The notes below the pieces were generated by a model. That model was given only the letters and a program-made list of their open reading frames with translations. It was not told the origin of the DNA and did not search any database. Shown here in pieces: positions 34,271-43,156 of a stretch of 64,000 nt of DNA (positions within the stretch are counted from its first letter, which is position 1; each line of letters begins with the position of its first letter). Where the stretch lies: positions 5,022,001-5,086,000 of the forward strand of contig CP087563.1 in assembly GCA_020974905.1 (NCBI GenBank). Reading direction: 5' to 3'. The translations under genes were made by a program, and so were the position numbers. This DNA is from Planctomycetes bacterium syqfu (lineage in GTDB: Bacteria > Planctomycetota > Phycisphaerae > Phycisphaerales > Phycisphaeraceae).

Positions 34271-34737
34271 TTGATTCGAGTTGGTATGTTCGTCCCGAAG
34301 GTGTGCCCGATCGTCTTGCAGCAGGGGGCATTGTCGCTCGCCTGGAAGATGGCAAGGTGCTCATCGCCTTGGGGCAACAGGATGGCTACTCTGATTTTGT
34401 CTTACCCAAGGGGGGCGTTGATCCGGGGGAATCCATTCGTGAAGCAGCCCAACGCGAAATTCACGAAGAAGCAGGCTTTGACCAACTCACATGGTTGGCT
34501 GATTTGGATGTGAAGTCACGTTTAAATGGTGCCAAGACCAAATGGGTGACGCAGCATTATTTCCTGTTCTACACCGATCAAATCGAATCCAAACCCATCG
34601 ACCCGCGCCACGCACCCTCGATCTGGTTTGCGTTGGATGACCTGCCGAGTTTATGCTGGCCTGAGCAATTGGAACTGATTGTCTCCAATCGAAATAAGAT
34701 CCAGGAGTTGGTCAAACAACATGCTCAAAGCCATTGA
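34267..34737 (+). CDS. NUDIX hydrolase
   Basis: The 156-residue protein contains a full Nudix box, GGVDPGESIREAAQREIHEE followed by AGF, which binds magnesium and hydrolyses a nucleoside diphosphate linked to another group. AAGGIVARLEDGKVLIAL and FVLPKG before the box are as in DIPP/Ap4A-type members, so diadenosine polyphosphates or similar compounds are plausible substrates. It starts with GTG overlapping the stop of the preceding gene by four bases, so it is translationally coupled. Its own end overlaps the VOC gene. Confidence 0.92.
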   Translation: MIDSSWYVRPEGVPDRLAAGGIVARLEDGKVLIALGQQDGYSDFVLPKGGVDPGESIREAAQREIHEEAGFDQLTWLADLDVKSRLNGAKTKWVTQHYFLFYTDQIESKPIDPRHAPSIWFALDDLPSLCWPEQLELIVSNRNKIQELVKQHAQSH

Positions 34738-35194
34738 TCACATCAATATTGTCGTCCGCCAGATCGACCCCATGATCATGTTCTATACCCAGTGCCTTGG
34801 GATGCGCGTCACCAAAGACGTGGTGATCTGCGGCAAGTGGATCGATCAGGTTGTCGGACTTGAGGGCGTTAAGGCGCGTGTGATTTATCTGCAAATCGGT
34901 GATGGCAGTGGCCCACGAATTGAACTGATCGACTATCAGAATCCGCAAAGCATTGATCCAGGTGGACAGGATCAACCCAACGCTGTGGGCATTCGACACA
35001 TGGCCTTTGCAGTACAGGACATTGATGTGATTGTCGAGCGCCTTGCATCACGGGGTGTGGCATTTGGCAGTGATGTTATGACCGTTCCCTCAGGGCAAGT
35101 GCAATATGCTGGCGATGTCCGCAAACGGCTGGTCTATTTCAAAGACCCTGAAGGCAACATCCTTGAACTCTGCGAATACCGTGCAGGTGAATGA
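34721..35194 (+). CDS. VOC-fold protein, glyoxalase or methylmalonyl-CoA epimerase-like
   Basis: The 157-residue protein has two beta-alpha-beta-beta-beta modules of the vicinal oxygen chelate fold. The first starts KAIDHINIVVRQIDPMIMFY, with the metal-ligand His in DHINIVV. The second includes IRHMAFAVQDIDVIVERL with another His and ends DPEGNILELCEY with the usual Glu ligand. The insert between them is about as long as in methylmalonyl-CoA epimerases, but the family cannot be assigned exactly; lyases and dioxygenases share this fold. It overlaps the NUDIX gene by 17 bases and closes a three-gene overlapping unit. Confidence 0.88.
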   Translation: MLKAIDHINIVVRQIDPMIMFYTQCLGMRVTKDVVICGKWIDQVVGLEGVKARVIYLQIGDGSGPRIELIDYQNPQSIDPGGQDQPNAVGIRHMAFAVQDIDVIVERLASRGVAFGSDVMTVPSGQVQYAGDVRKRLVYFKDPEGNILELCEYRAGE

Positions 35195-35308
35195 TACTAC
35201 ATGACGTGATTAGCCATGCTAAACACAACCGGCCTGACAGATCGCTTCATGAAATAAAAATCAACACTTCACTGGCCAGTGACATGTCTGCTGCGATATG
35301 CTCATGAG

Positions 35309-36658
35309 ATGTCAGCCAAACGTCCAAACATTCTCTTTTTGATGACTGATGAGCAGCGATGTGACAGCATGGGTTGCTACGGCAGCCCTTGGGCGATGAC
35401 GCCGAATCTTGATGCCATTGCCAATCGTGGGGTTCGCTTTGATCAGGCATTAACCCCTGCACCGGTGTGTGGTCCGGCACGTGCTGCATTACTCACAGGT
35501 CAGCATGTCCCACGGACGGGTGTCTGGCATAACAAGTCTGGTGCCTGTGGTCTTCCGCTGTTAACAGAGCACTTTGCCAAGGCAGGTTATGCAACCGCCA
35601 GCTTCGGCAAGCATCACTATTGCAACACACATCAGGCTTTTGCAATTGAAGAAAATCATCTAATGAGTGATCACGTCAAACCGCTTGGTTTTACGGACCC
35701 AACACGTGAAAAAGCTTGTGATGTCTTTCATCATCCCATCGGTCAATCACCTTGGATTCTTGCAGGGCGGTTTCCTGAAGATGAATCACAAACCGCTGAA
35801 CACATGGCTGTCGATGCAGCGGTGAACTGGCTGACATCGCATCTGTCTGAACATGCCCCCGACCCTTTTTTCCTGAGACTATCGTTTAACGCACCCCATA
35901 CGCCGGTTTGCCCACCATCTCCGTTTGATACCTGCATCGCTGCTGATGCGATTGGTTTACCCGCATGCTCTGATGCGATGCCGGATTCGGCGCCTGCATG
36001 GATACGCAATATGCTCAAGCATTATGCCGGGACGCATACGTATACCGATACACAACGTCGTCGCATTCGTCAGTGTTATTACGGTCAGATGGCCTATGCC
36101 GACGCGCAGTTTGGACGATTGTTGGATTGGATGCATGATCGGGATTTACTGACCAATACCATCATCGCTTTCGTTTCGGATCATGGTACACATCTGGCAG
36201 ACTATGGTCTGGTGCAAAAACAAAGCTTTTACCGTGTGAGTGTCAATGTGCCGTTTTTCATCACCGACATGCGGATTGTTGATGGTGATGTGCATCGGGT
36301 TTGTGAACCGGTGAGCACGCTGAGTTTGATGCCGACTTTGATGCAGATGGTCGATCTACCGATCCCGGATACTGTTGGTGCATCGAGTCTGGTGAGTGCC
36401 ATGAAGCAAGGCAAGCACGATCCAAACTTACCGGTGTTCAGCGCGTTGACGATGGGTTCCAGTGACTTAAGTCATGACCGGTTGGTCTTGGTACAGTGTG
36501 GTGATTGGAAGCTGGCATTGAATCTTGACGTGGAACCCTATGACGGTTGGTTGTGCAATGTGCATGATGATCCATTGGAGTTAACCAATCGGTATGATGA
36601 TCCCGGTTGTGTTGATGTGGTTAAGCAGTTGACGCAGAGTATTGAAGATTTTGTTTGA
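35309..36658 (+). CDS. Sulfatase (type I, formylglycine-dependent)
   Basis: The 449-residue protein starts MSAKRPNILFLMTDEQRCDS, holding the first metal ligands, and has the sulfatase signature CGPARAALLTG with C54 as the formylglycine precursor. The middle has ASFGKHHYC, where the usual K-W-H is replaced by K-H-H, and the late metal site is FVSDHGTHLADYG. It probably hydrolyses sulfate esters of a carbohydrate. No signal peptide is visible. I chose the ATG at 35309, since the 10 extra residues from an upstream ATG do not match the family. A terminator follows it directly. Confidence 0.92.
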   Translation: MSAKRPNILFLMTDEQRCDSMGCYGSPWAMTPNLDAIANRGVRFDQALTPAPVCGPARAALLTGQHVPRTGVWHNKSGACGLPLLTEHFAKAGYATASFGKHHYCNTHQAFAIEENHLMSDHVKPLGFTDPTREKACDVFHHPIGQSPWILAGRFPEDESQTAEHMAVDAAVNWLTSHLSEHAPDPFFLRLSFNAPHTPVCPPSPFDTCIAADAIGLPACSDAMPDSAPAWIRNMLKHYAGTHTYTDTQRRRIRQCYYGQMAYADAQFGRLLDWMHDRDLLTNTIIAFVSDHGTHLADYGLVQKQSFYRVSVNVPFFITDMRIVDGDVHRVCEPVSTLSLMPTLMQMVDLPIPDTVGASSLVSAMKQGKHDPNLPVFSALTMGSSDLSHDRLVLVQCGDWKLALNLDVEPYDGWLCNVHDDPLELTNRYDDPGCVDVVKQLTQSIEDFV

Positions 36659-36674
36659 TGTCAGTGATGTAATC

Positions 36675-36706
36675 AAAAAAACAAGCCCGGATGGCCGAGC
36701 TTGTTT
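36675..36706. terminator. Bidirectional terminator between convergent genes
   Basis: AAACAAGC and GCTTGTTT form an 8-bp stem around CCCGGATGGCCGA-type bases. An A-run comes before and TTTT closes it, so it can terminate both the sulfatase and the enolase-superfamily gene. Confidence 0.85.
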
Positions 36707-36732
36707 TAGGTAATTGATATGAACAATGTTGT

Positions 36733-37926
36733 TTATTGTCCGCCGACGATGGGGAACCAGTCGGGGCGCTTGGGGTCCTGATGGAAGCGGGCGTAGTAGT
36801 CGCCTTTTTCCTCGAAGTAGCGTTCGTATTTCGCCATCTTGTCTTCATCGAGTTCCACACCCAGTCCCGGGCCGGTGGGGACTTTGATGCAGCCGTCTTC
36901 GTACTTCATCAAGCCACCGACGATGATGTCGTCAGCAAGGTAGTGATAGTGGGCATCGCCTGCGAACGTCATCTGCGGGATCGCCGACGCGGTGTGTAGC
37001 ATGGCAGCGAGTTCAATGCCGAACTCAGCGCCGGAGTGCATCGCAACGCCGAGGTTGAAGGTCTGACAAATCGCTGCCAAATCTTTGACACCCTTGGGGC
37101 CTTCCCAGTAGTGGATGTCGGTGAGGACGATGTCGATGCTGCCCATTTTGATCGCCGGGGCAAGGTCATCGAATCGATTGGGATACATGTTGGTTGCGAT
37201 GGGGATGCGGACTTGCTGGCGGACTGCAGCGTTACCGTTGAGTCCCCAGCTTGGGTCTTCGAAATATTCGATGGCCAGGGGTTCAAGACGCTTGCCGATC
37301 TTCACCGCGGTGGGCACACTCCAGACCCCGTTGGGATCAATGCGGAGGCCAAAGTCGTCACCGAGATCTTTACGGATCAGTTCAAGGACGCGAGCTTCTT
37401 CTTCCGGGGCCATGACTCCGGCTTTGAGTTTCATGCTCTTGACGCCCAGCGTTTCGTGCAGTTCACGACACCATGCTGCCTGATCTTCGGCACAGGTGTC
37501 ATCCTTGCCATCGGAAGCCCGATCGTAGCGCCAGAACAGGTACGCGATCATCGGAATTTTGTCGTACACCGCACCACCGAGTAAATCGGAGACAGGGCGG
37601 CCGAGCACTTTGCCCTGGATATCAAGACATGCCATTTCGATCGCGCCATACAGGCGGGAGTTGGACAGATAGTAGATGGAGCGCAGCACTTTGAGCTTGA
37701 TGACTTCCAGATGGAAGGGGTCCAAACCGATGATGCGGGGTTTGAGCTTGGTTAATGCTGCACGCTGGTCACCGCCACCGACTTCGCCCAGACCGACGAT
37801 GCCTTCGTCGGTGATCAGTTCCAGGACGGTTCGCAGGAAGTAACCCGGATGCACGCCGGTGTTATGACGCAATTGGCAGGTCAACGGGATAGCGACGGTG
37901 CGGACCCGCATGTCGATGATTTTCAT
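36733..37926 (-). CDS. Enolase-superfamily sugar acid dehydratase, glucarate-dehydratase-like
   Basis: The 397-residue protein has the two-domain structure of the mandelate racemase/glucarate dehydratase branch. The N-terminal capping domain covers about 1-120. The barrel has the K-x-K base motif SMKLKAG (K166, K168), metal ligands D197 in RIDPNG and E223 in EYFEDPSW, and a His in VAMHSGAEFGIELAAML that fits the H-x-N/S catalytic position of glucarate dehydratases. It would remove water from an aldaric or aldonic acid. AGGAG precedes the ATG at 37926. A dyad overlapping a TATAAT box upstream suggests regulation. Galactarate, fuconate or another acid are alternative substrates. Confidence 0.9.
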   Translation of the reverse strand: MKIIDMRVRTVAIPLTCQLRHNTGVHPGYFLRTVLELITDEGIVGLGEVGGGDQRAALTKLKPRIIGLDPFHLEVIKLKVLRSIYYLSNSRLYGAIEMACLDIQGKVLGRPVSDLLGGAVYDKIPMIAYLFWRYDRASDGKDDTCAEDQAAWCRELHETLGVKSMKLKAGVMAPEEEARVLELIRKDLGDDFGLRIDPNGVWSVPTAVKIGKRLEPLAIEYFEDPSWGLNGNAAVRQQVRIPIATNMYPNRFDDLAPAIKMGSIDIVLTDIHYWEGPKGVKDLAAICQTFNLGVAMHSGAEFGIELAAMLHTASAIPQMTFAGDAHYHYLADDIIVGGLMKYEDGCIKVPTGPGLGVELDEDKMAKYERYFEEKGDYYARFHQDPKRPDWFPIVGGQ

Positions 37927-38233
37927 ATTCCAACTCCTGATGATCGTGAACCATTCAATGGATGGCTTGAGTATGAACTCAGTTAAGTCATTCAAATTGA
38001 GAAATTATATTCTCTGATTTGGCATTCATGATAACTTTGGCCTTAAACAGGTCAACCATCTGACGCGAGCAAGTTTTCAGATTCCCTCATTTGGAATGAG
38101 AATGTGCTGAGGGTCAACGATATGACAAAATACGTGGTGCGGGCGCGATGTTTAGGCTGGATGAATAGCAGCAGCACACTTTGGAGATGCTGTCAATAGT
38201 GATGTATTAAGTTGTGCTGGGATCAGATGAACG
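37927..38233. promoter_or_regulatory. Intergenic region with dyads upstream of the dehydratase gene
   Basis: No gene is seen. CAAATTGAGAA (37993-38003) and TTCTCTGATTTG (38010-38021) form an imperfect dyad, with a minus-strand TATAAT box (38009 to 38004) in its centre; this is a likely promoter and operator for the dehydratase. A perfect shorter dyad, CTCATT-TGG-AATGAG, lies at 38086-38100. No -35 box is obvious. Confidence 0.55.
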
Positions 38234-39553
38234 TCAATGCTTACTCACCGCCAAAGTCCGGCTGTGATGATGCAGGTCAACCTGTTTTTCCGGTTGTTCA
38301 CCCAATTGGTGGTCGTGGTTGTTTATGGCCAGTGACATGCCGATGAGTCGTTTGACTTCATCCATACTCACCGTGCCCTTGGCGACCTTGTTCAACGCAT
38401 CGACCGCCAGCGGCAGCATGCCCAGATCCATCAAGTGCTGTCGGATGGCGTGGCGGCGCGGGCCGTCAATGAGCCATTGGCCAATGCCATCATCAATCGG
38501 CACGACTTCGAACACACCGGTCCGATGCCGATACCCACGGTCATAACATGCATCACAACCCACCGCCTGGCAGACAATCGGGGGTACCTTGAGTTGGTAG
38601 TGTTCGAACAACGCACGCGTCGCTTGGTCCGGCGGAACTTCGCGACAACACGTGCCACACAGTCGACGGACAAGATTCTGTGAGATCACCATTCGCAACG
38701 ACGATCCAAGTACGTAATCCGGGACACCCAGGAAGTGCATTGCTTCAATCGCGGCCGCAGCATCACGTGCGTGAATGGTGCTTAAGACCAGTCGTCCGGC
38801 CAAGCCTGCATGGGCAGCAATCTGCGCAGACTCCGCATCACGGATTTCACCGATGAGAATCGAGTCGGCATCCATGCGCAATAGACTCTTGAGGCCCTGA
38901 GCCATTGTCAGGCCGTGATGTTCATCGACCTGTACCTGCCGGACAAACTCAAGGTCATACTCCACGGGGTCTTCGATGGACACGGTGACCAGGTCAGCTA
39001 GACCTTCTAGTCCGGCGGTGGCATAGAGCGTGGTGGTCTTGCCTGCACCGGTGGGACCTGCCACGAGAACCAGGCCGCGTGGGTCTTCGACGAGTTCGTG
39101 GATTTGTTTCTGGTGTTCAGATGAGAGTCCAAGTTGATCGATGGTCATCCATTCTTCAGGGCGCATGAGCATGCGCAGATGTGCCGACTCACCGCGTGGC
39201 GAGGTGGGCATCAATGTCACACGGATGTCACGGATTTTCGTTTGACCATTGTGATGATAGCCCCCCCAACGGAAGTGACCTTCCTTGGTGTTATAGGCTG
39301 CATCAATATCGAGTTTGGCCGTGCTCTTGATCTGATTGATCAGTCGCCGTCCCTGTTCCCAACTGAGAATGTCGTGGTCGTGAACGACACCATCGACGCG
39401 GATTCGGATTCGGATTTTTTCCCCGTGTGGATCGATGTGAATGTCGGTGGCTTGTTGCTTGACGGCGTCGGTAATCACCATGCCCAGCATATCTGGCACA
39501 TCAGCGACCGCCAGGGCATCGCCATTCAACTCCTTGGGGTTGTTGCGTTCCAT
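38234..39553 (-). CDS. Short GspE/PilB-type secretion ATPase
   Basis: The 439-residue protein is a type II/IV secretion ATPase. It has the TDIHIDPHGEKIRIRIRVDG region, Walker A GPTGAGKTTT (166-175), Walker B with the Asp box SILIGEIRDAESAQ, and a zinc-binding cysteine cluster (CGTCC and CDACYDRG). It lacks the N-terminal GspE/PilB domain that binds the inner-membrane partner, starting only about 20 residues before the catalytic region. It would power pseudopilus assembly. I chose the ATG at 39553, with AGGA upstream; an in-frame TTG at 39589 is less likely. A prepilin-like gene lies upstream on the same strand, beyond a terminator. Confidence 0.9.
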   Translation of the reverse strand: MERNNPKELNGDALAVADVPDMLGMVITDAVKQQATDIHIDPHGEKIRIRIRVDGVVHDHDILSWEQGRRLINQIKSTAKLDIDAAYNTKEGHFRWGGYHHNGQTKIRDIRVTLMPTSPRGESAHLRMLMRPEEWMTIDQLGLSSEHQKQIHELVEDPRGLVLVAGPTGAGKTTTLYATAGLEGLADLVTVSIEDPVEYDLEFVRQVQVDEHHGLTMAQGLKSLLRMDADSILIGEIRDAESAQIAAHAGLAGRLVLSTIHARDAAAAIEAMHFLGVPDYVLGSSLRMVISQNLVRRLCGTCCREVPPDQATRALFEHYQLKVPPIVCQAVGCDACYDRGYRHRTGVFEVVPIDDGIGQWLIDGPRRHAIRQHLMDLGMLPLAVDALNKVAKGTVSMDEVKRLIGMSLAINNHDHQLGEQPEKQVDLHHHSRTLAVSKH

Positions 39554-39646
39554 GGGCGTTTTTTCCTGCTGATTTTCTAATTTTGTCAATCCTTAGTGTA
39601 TCACTGCGTTGTGAAAAACCAAGACGAAAAATCGATACCCCATACA

Positions 39647-39678
39647 AAAGACCGCTTCATCTGAAGGAAGCGGTCTTT
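39647..39678 (-). terminator. Strong hairpin terminator after the prepilin-like gene
   Basis: AAAGACCGCTTC and GAAGCGGTCTTT form a perfect 12-bp stem with an 8-base loop. On the minus strand it is followed by TTTTG. It separates the prepilin-like gene from the secretion ATPase gene. Confidence 0.88.
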
Positions 39679-39726
39679 AGGTTTTAATGAAATTGATAAG
39701 GTATTGAACCTTTGTATGGTGATTGA

Positions 39727-40497
39727 TTAAGGCAGTTGGTCCGTGCGGTCGAGATATTCACCATGCCCCATCATTTTGCCTGATCCGTCGAAGTAAAACG
39801 TAGGCAGGGCGGTGTGACGGAGATTAGGGGTGTCCTGGGGATTGACATAAAGATTGTAGGCGACGGCGCTGGCATTGCGGGTACCGGTGAGGACTTCATC
39901 ACCACTGGTAAAGGGGCTGGGATCAATCCGTGCGTCGAAGCGTTGCCAACGTGCGGATGTCATATTTTCCAGGCGGAGCAGATCACCGTCAACGGTGCTG
40001 TTACCCGTGCCATAGTATCCGGTGGATGACAGGCGATAGGCGTAGGCAAAGCGTCCTTTGTAGTCGATGATGCCACTGATGACGGCTTGAGAAAGCGGGA
40101 CACCAAAATCCATATCCGGGCAGAAGCTGGCAGGATTGAGTTTGAGCAGGCCATACGGATATAAAGCGCGAAGTGCGTTCTTGTAGGTGTTACCCGCAAG
40201 GACCAACGGCGATTCGCTGGTGATCTGTGGCGGACGGGTTTGATACCAACGCGTCGGTGTGGCAGAGGAACCCAATGCTGAAAAACTTTCGGGCGTCTGC
40301 ATGTAGCCGTTGTAATCGCTGGCATAAATATGATCCATCTGGCCCACCGCGCGGACATTGGTCAGGCAGACCGTTGCCCTTGCGGCTTTACGCGCCGAAC
40401 CCAGTGCAGGCAAAAGAATCGAGATCAGCAGCGCGATGATCGAGATCACGACCAGCAGTTCAATGAGGGTGAAAGCTTTGTTGTTTTGGTACGTCAT
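39727..40497 (-). CDS. Prepilin-type protein
   Basis: The 256-residue product starts MTYQNNKAFTLIELLVVISI and continues IALLISILLPALGSARKAAR, a typical prepilin N-terminus with a short leader, although A replaces the usual G before the cleavage site (KA|FTLIE). The rest is a pseudopilin-like globular domain, ending with DGSGKMMGHGEYLDRTDQLP. A motif HTALPTFYFDG near the end resembles but does not exactly fit H-X9-DG (eight residues instead of nine). I chose the ATG at 40497 over 40515 because it leaves a normal leader. It faces the regulator gene at 40634 across an AT-rich promoter region. Confidence 0.88.
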   Translation of the reverse strand: MTYQNNKAFTLIELLVVISIIALLISILLPALGSARKAARATVCLTNVRAVGQMDHIYASDYNGYMQTPESFSALGSSATPTRWYQTRPPQITSESPLVLAGNTYKNALRALYPYGLLKLNPASFCPDMDFGVPLSQAVISGIIDYKGRFAYAYRLSSTGYYGTGNSTVDGDLLRLENMTSARWQRFDARIDPSPFTSGDEVLTGTRNASAVAYNLYVNPQDTPNLRHTALPTFYFDGSGKMMGHGEYLDRTDQLP

Positions 40498-40548
40498 GAT
40501 GTTTGAGCTTTCCAAATCAAATTTAAAGATAACATTTATTTGCCGTGC

Positions 40549-40581
40549 TTGACTGTTATTTTATTTTAATTATAATAACAG
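40549..40581 (+). promoter_or_regulatory. Promoter with an overlapping palindrome upstream of the regulator gene
   Basis: TTGACT (40549-40554) and TATAAT (40571-40576) are separated by 16 bases, a near-consensus sigma-70 promoter. A perfect 8-bp inverted repeat, CTGTTATT (40553-40560) with AATAACAG (40574-40581), covers the space between and on the boxes. The repeat fits an operator for autorepression by the GntR/LacI-type regulator encoded 53 bases downstream. Confidence 0.8.
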
Positions 40582-40633
40582 ACAGAATCGAGTCAATGAT
40601 TTGGATTGAATTTTTTTCGATTAGACTTCCCGC

Positions 40634-41749
40634 ATGGCCAAACCATCCACCGATCATCTGATTGCCCGTTATCTGGAACGTTGTCTGCGGTGTACGCCGC
40701 CCGGTGGTGCACTGCCTTCGGTTCGACAGTTGATGGAGCAATGCAAAGTTGGGCCGCAAACCGTCACGCGCGTGGTCCGTCGTTATGAGAAATTAAAACG
40801 TGTCGATGCTCGTCCCAAGAGCGGTTTGTTTCGGCCGGAGACAGAAGCGGATTTATGCCGTATTCAGCGATTGGATGTGGTCTACTTTAATGTCAGTGAT
40901 GAATTGCATGACATGCTAACGGATAAGAAACCGCTGGATAACAGTTTTCATGGCGAGTTGATTGCTGCCATCCAGCAGGTGGCTGTTGAGCGTGGTTATG
41001 CGGTTCATTTGCATGCTCAACTTGATGCTGATCATGAAGAACAGATGGTTGAATCATTGTGCAATGATCCGGATTGTCGTGCCTGTCTGACGGTGGGGTT
41101 ATCGGATATGTCGATGTTGCGTGATCTGACGCATGCGTATCTGTCGGTGATCAACTTGTACCCGATGGGTTTTCACATCCCAACCAATGCGATATGCACC
41201 CATGCCGATCAGGTGATTGATGAGCAGCTGTCGTTTCTTATTGAGCTTGGGCATCGCCGGATCGCGTATCTGCATAACGTGGAAGACCATCGTCCGCATC
41301 GTGATTTGCTGTTACGTCGAGAAGCATTTTACCGTCAGGCGATGGAGTCGGGTGTGGAGTTGCATCGCGGTTATGTGCGTTTTGCAGGTTTCTATCAAGA
41401 GACACAACTGTCGGCTGCACGCTCGTTACTCGCTGTTCACCCAAGACCCACAGCTGTGATTTGTGCTGATCAGCATTTGCCTGCGGTCTACCAGGCTGCG
41501 TCTGAACTTGAGCTTGCAATCGGCAGTGATTTAAGTGTTCTGGGGACGGACAACAAGTTGATTGCCCATCGGATTGATCCACCTGCCACGTCGCTTCAAG
41601 TGCCACGCGTGCAGGCGGTGCATCAGGCGTTGGACATGCTTGATGATGTTTTGGCAGGCCACGAGCGCTCGCCAGAGGAACACCTTCAGGCAACGTGTCG
41701 CGTGATTTGTCGTCAATCGACTGGACCTGTCCAATCTGTATCAACCTAA
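40634..41749 (+). CDS. Transcriptional regulator with GntR-type DNA-binding and LacI-type sensor domains
   Basis: The 371-residue protein has a winged helix-turn-helix near residues 1-65 (GGALPSVRQLMEQCKVGPQT), similar to the GntR family. It continues as a periplasmic-binding-like domain, with RIQRLDVVYFNVSD, LIELGHRRIAYLHN and a late PTAVICADQHLPAVYQA. This is the AraR-like arrangement of sugar-responsive regulators. The ligand is probably a mono- or oligosaccharide released by the enzymes encoded next to it. It precedes the GH20-like and exported hydrolase-like genes with only a 12-base space, so all three may be one operon under the palindrome-bearing promoter. Confidence 0.9.
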   Translation: MAKPSTDHLIARYLERCLRCTPPGGALPSVRQLMEQCKVGPQTVTRVVRRYEKLKRVDARPKSGLFRPETEADLCRIQRLDVVYFNVSDELHDMLTDKKPLDNSFHGELIAAIQQVAVERGYAVHLHAQLDADHEEQMVESLCNDPDCRACLTVGLSDMSMLRDLTHAYLSVINLYPMGFHIPTNAICTHADQVIDEQLSFLIELGHRRIAYLHNVEDHRPHRDLLLRREAFYRQAMESGVELHRGYVRFAGFYQETQLSAARSLLAVHPRPTAVICADQHLPAVYQAASELELAIGSDLSVLGTDNKLIAHRIDPPATSLQVPRVQAVHQALDMLDDVLAGHERSPEEHLQATCRVICRQSTGPVQSVST

Positions 41750-41761
41750 AAAGGATTCGTG

Positions 41762-43141
41762 ATGCGATTACTCGATCAGCAGACATTCTCATCATCTCTC
41801 TGGGGGAACGAAAAACCCGTTGTGCCACAGCGTGGTGTTCATCTGGATCTCAAGGGATTGGCTCCGACATTCAAGCGATTGATGCAGCTTCTGGATGTGT
41901 TTAAGCAGATGCGATTCAATGTCCTGCTGGTGGAATGGGAAGATATGTTCCCCTGGACATTTGATAAACGTATTGCCCATGACCAGGCTTATACGCCCCA
42001 ACAGGTTCGGGCATTTAAAGAACGCTGTATTGAACTGCAGATGCAGTTTATTCCGCTGATCCCGACCTTGGGGCACATGGAGTTTGTACTCAAACATTCG
42101 GGCTATGAAGCCTTGCGTGAGATCCCCGATCGAGTGGACTGCCTGAACCCGCTTGCTGATGGTGCCCAGGCATTGATCCATAACATGATTGATGACCAGT
42201 TGAACCTGCTTGGCGATTTGTCTTACATGCATCTTGGCGGTGATGAAGCCTGGGGTTGGGCAAAGCATCCTGATACGCAGGCCTATGTCCAGATGCTGGG
42301 TTCGGCCAGTCTGTATTGCAAACACTATCAGCCGTTCTTTGATCTGTTGGCTCAACGCAACTGTCGTCCCATGCTCTGGCATGACATGATGAGTCAATGG
42401 TCAGTACCCGACCTGCGACAGATCGGTCAGCAAGCGGACATTGTCATCTGGGGCTATCGCGGCAAGCCTTACGAGCAATTGCATCATCACAAGCCACATG
42501 TCCTCCGCGCCTTTGCCGATGCTGATGTGCGTATCTGGGGGGGCGGTTGTTTCAAGGGGGCTGATGGTCCGTCCTGTGATCTGCCATTGACACAGGCGCG
42601 CATGGACAATCACGAAGGCTGGGTGCAAGCCACGTTGGACTATGGTCTGGAAGGTGTGATCACCACCGGCTGGTCGCGCTACGCTCATAGTCGTTGCCAG
42701 GTCGAACCGCTAGATGCCTGCCTGCTTGAGTTGGCAATGACAGCGTTGTGTTTTTATCAGGGACAACCGACCGATGAATCTGCGGGTTGGCAACTGCTTG
42801 AGGACTGTGGGCAAGCTCAAGTCTGTAAGACATTACGTGAGCATCTGATCAAACTGGCAAAGGCACGGGATACCTTCTGGGAACGATCGCGTCAGATGGT
42901 CGAACACCTGGCAGCAGGTCAGATTCAACCCGCTTTAAATGATCCGGGATTTGTCGCGTTTTTAATGGATCACCTGAACCCATGGGCTCAGCAGGTAACC
43001 ACTTTGACGGATCGGTTACCTGCCATCCTCAAACCATTGGTCATTGGCAGCCAGGCCCATGCCTATGCCCGAACTTGGGATCGCAGCGTGCAGAATCAGC
43101 TTCAGATGTTGGAGCAGCAAATCAAGGTACAGTTCGCCTAA
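41762..43141 (+). CDS. Glycoside hydrolase family 20-like enzyme
   Basis: The 459-residue protein has a TIM-barrel pattern. RGVHLDLKGLAP at residues 24-35 resembles the first strand of GH20 beta-N-acetylhexosaminidases, and MHLGGDEAWGW at 156-166 holds the Asp-Glu pair (D161/E162) used in that family, in which E is the acid. There is no signal peptide, so it would act inside the cell on imported oligosaccharides. The N-terminal non-catalytic domain typical of many GH20 enzymes is absent. AAAAGGA precedes the ATG at 41762. The substrate is not known. Confidence 0.75.
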   Translation: MRLLDQQTFSSSLWGNEKPVVPQRGVHLDLKGLAPTFKRLMQLLDVFKQMRFNVLLVEWEDMFPWTFDKRIAHDQAYTPQQVRAFKERCIELQMQFIPLIPTLGHMEFVLKHSGYEALREIPDRVDCLNPLADGAQALIHNMIDDQLNLLGDLSYMHLGGDEAWGWAKHPDTQAYVQMLGSASLYCKHYQPFFDLLAQRNCRPMLWHDMMSQWSVPDLRQIGQQADIVIWGYRGKPYEQLHHHKPHVLRAFADADVRIWGGGCFKGADGPSCDLPLTQARMDNHEGWVQATLDYGLEGVITTGWSRYAHSRCQVEPLDACLLELAMTALCFYQGQPTDESAGWQLLEDCGQAQVCKTLREHLIKLAKARDTFWERSRQMVEHLAAGQIQPALNDPGFVAFLMDHLNPWAQQVTTLTDRLPAILKPLVIGSQAHAYARTWDRSVQNQLQMLEQQIKVQFA

Positions 43142-43156
43142 TCAAGGAATCATGAC

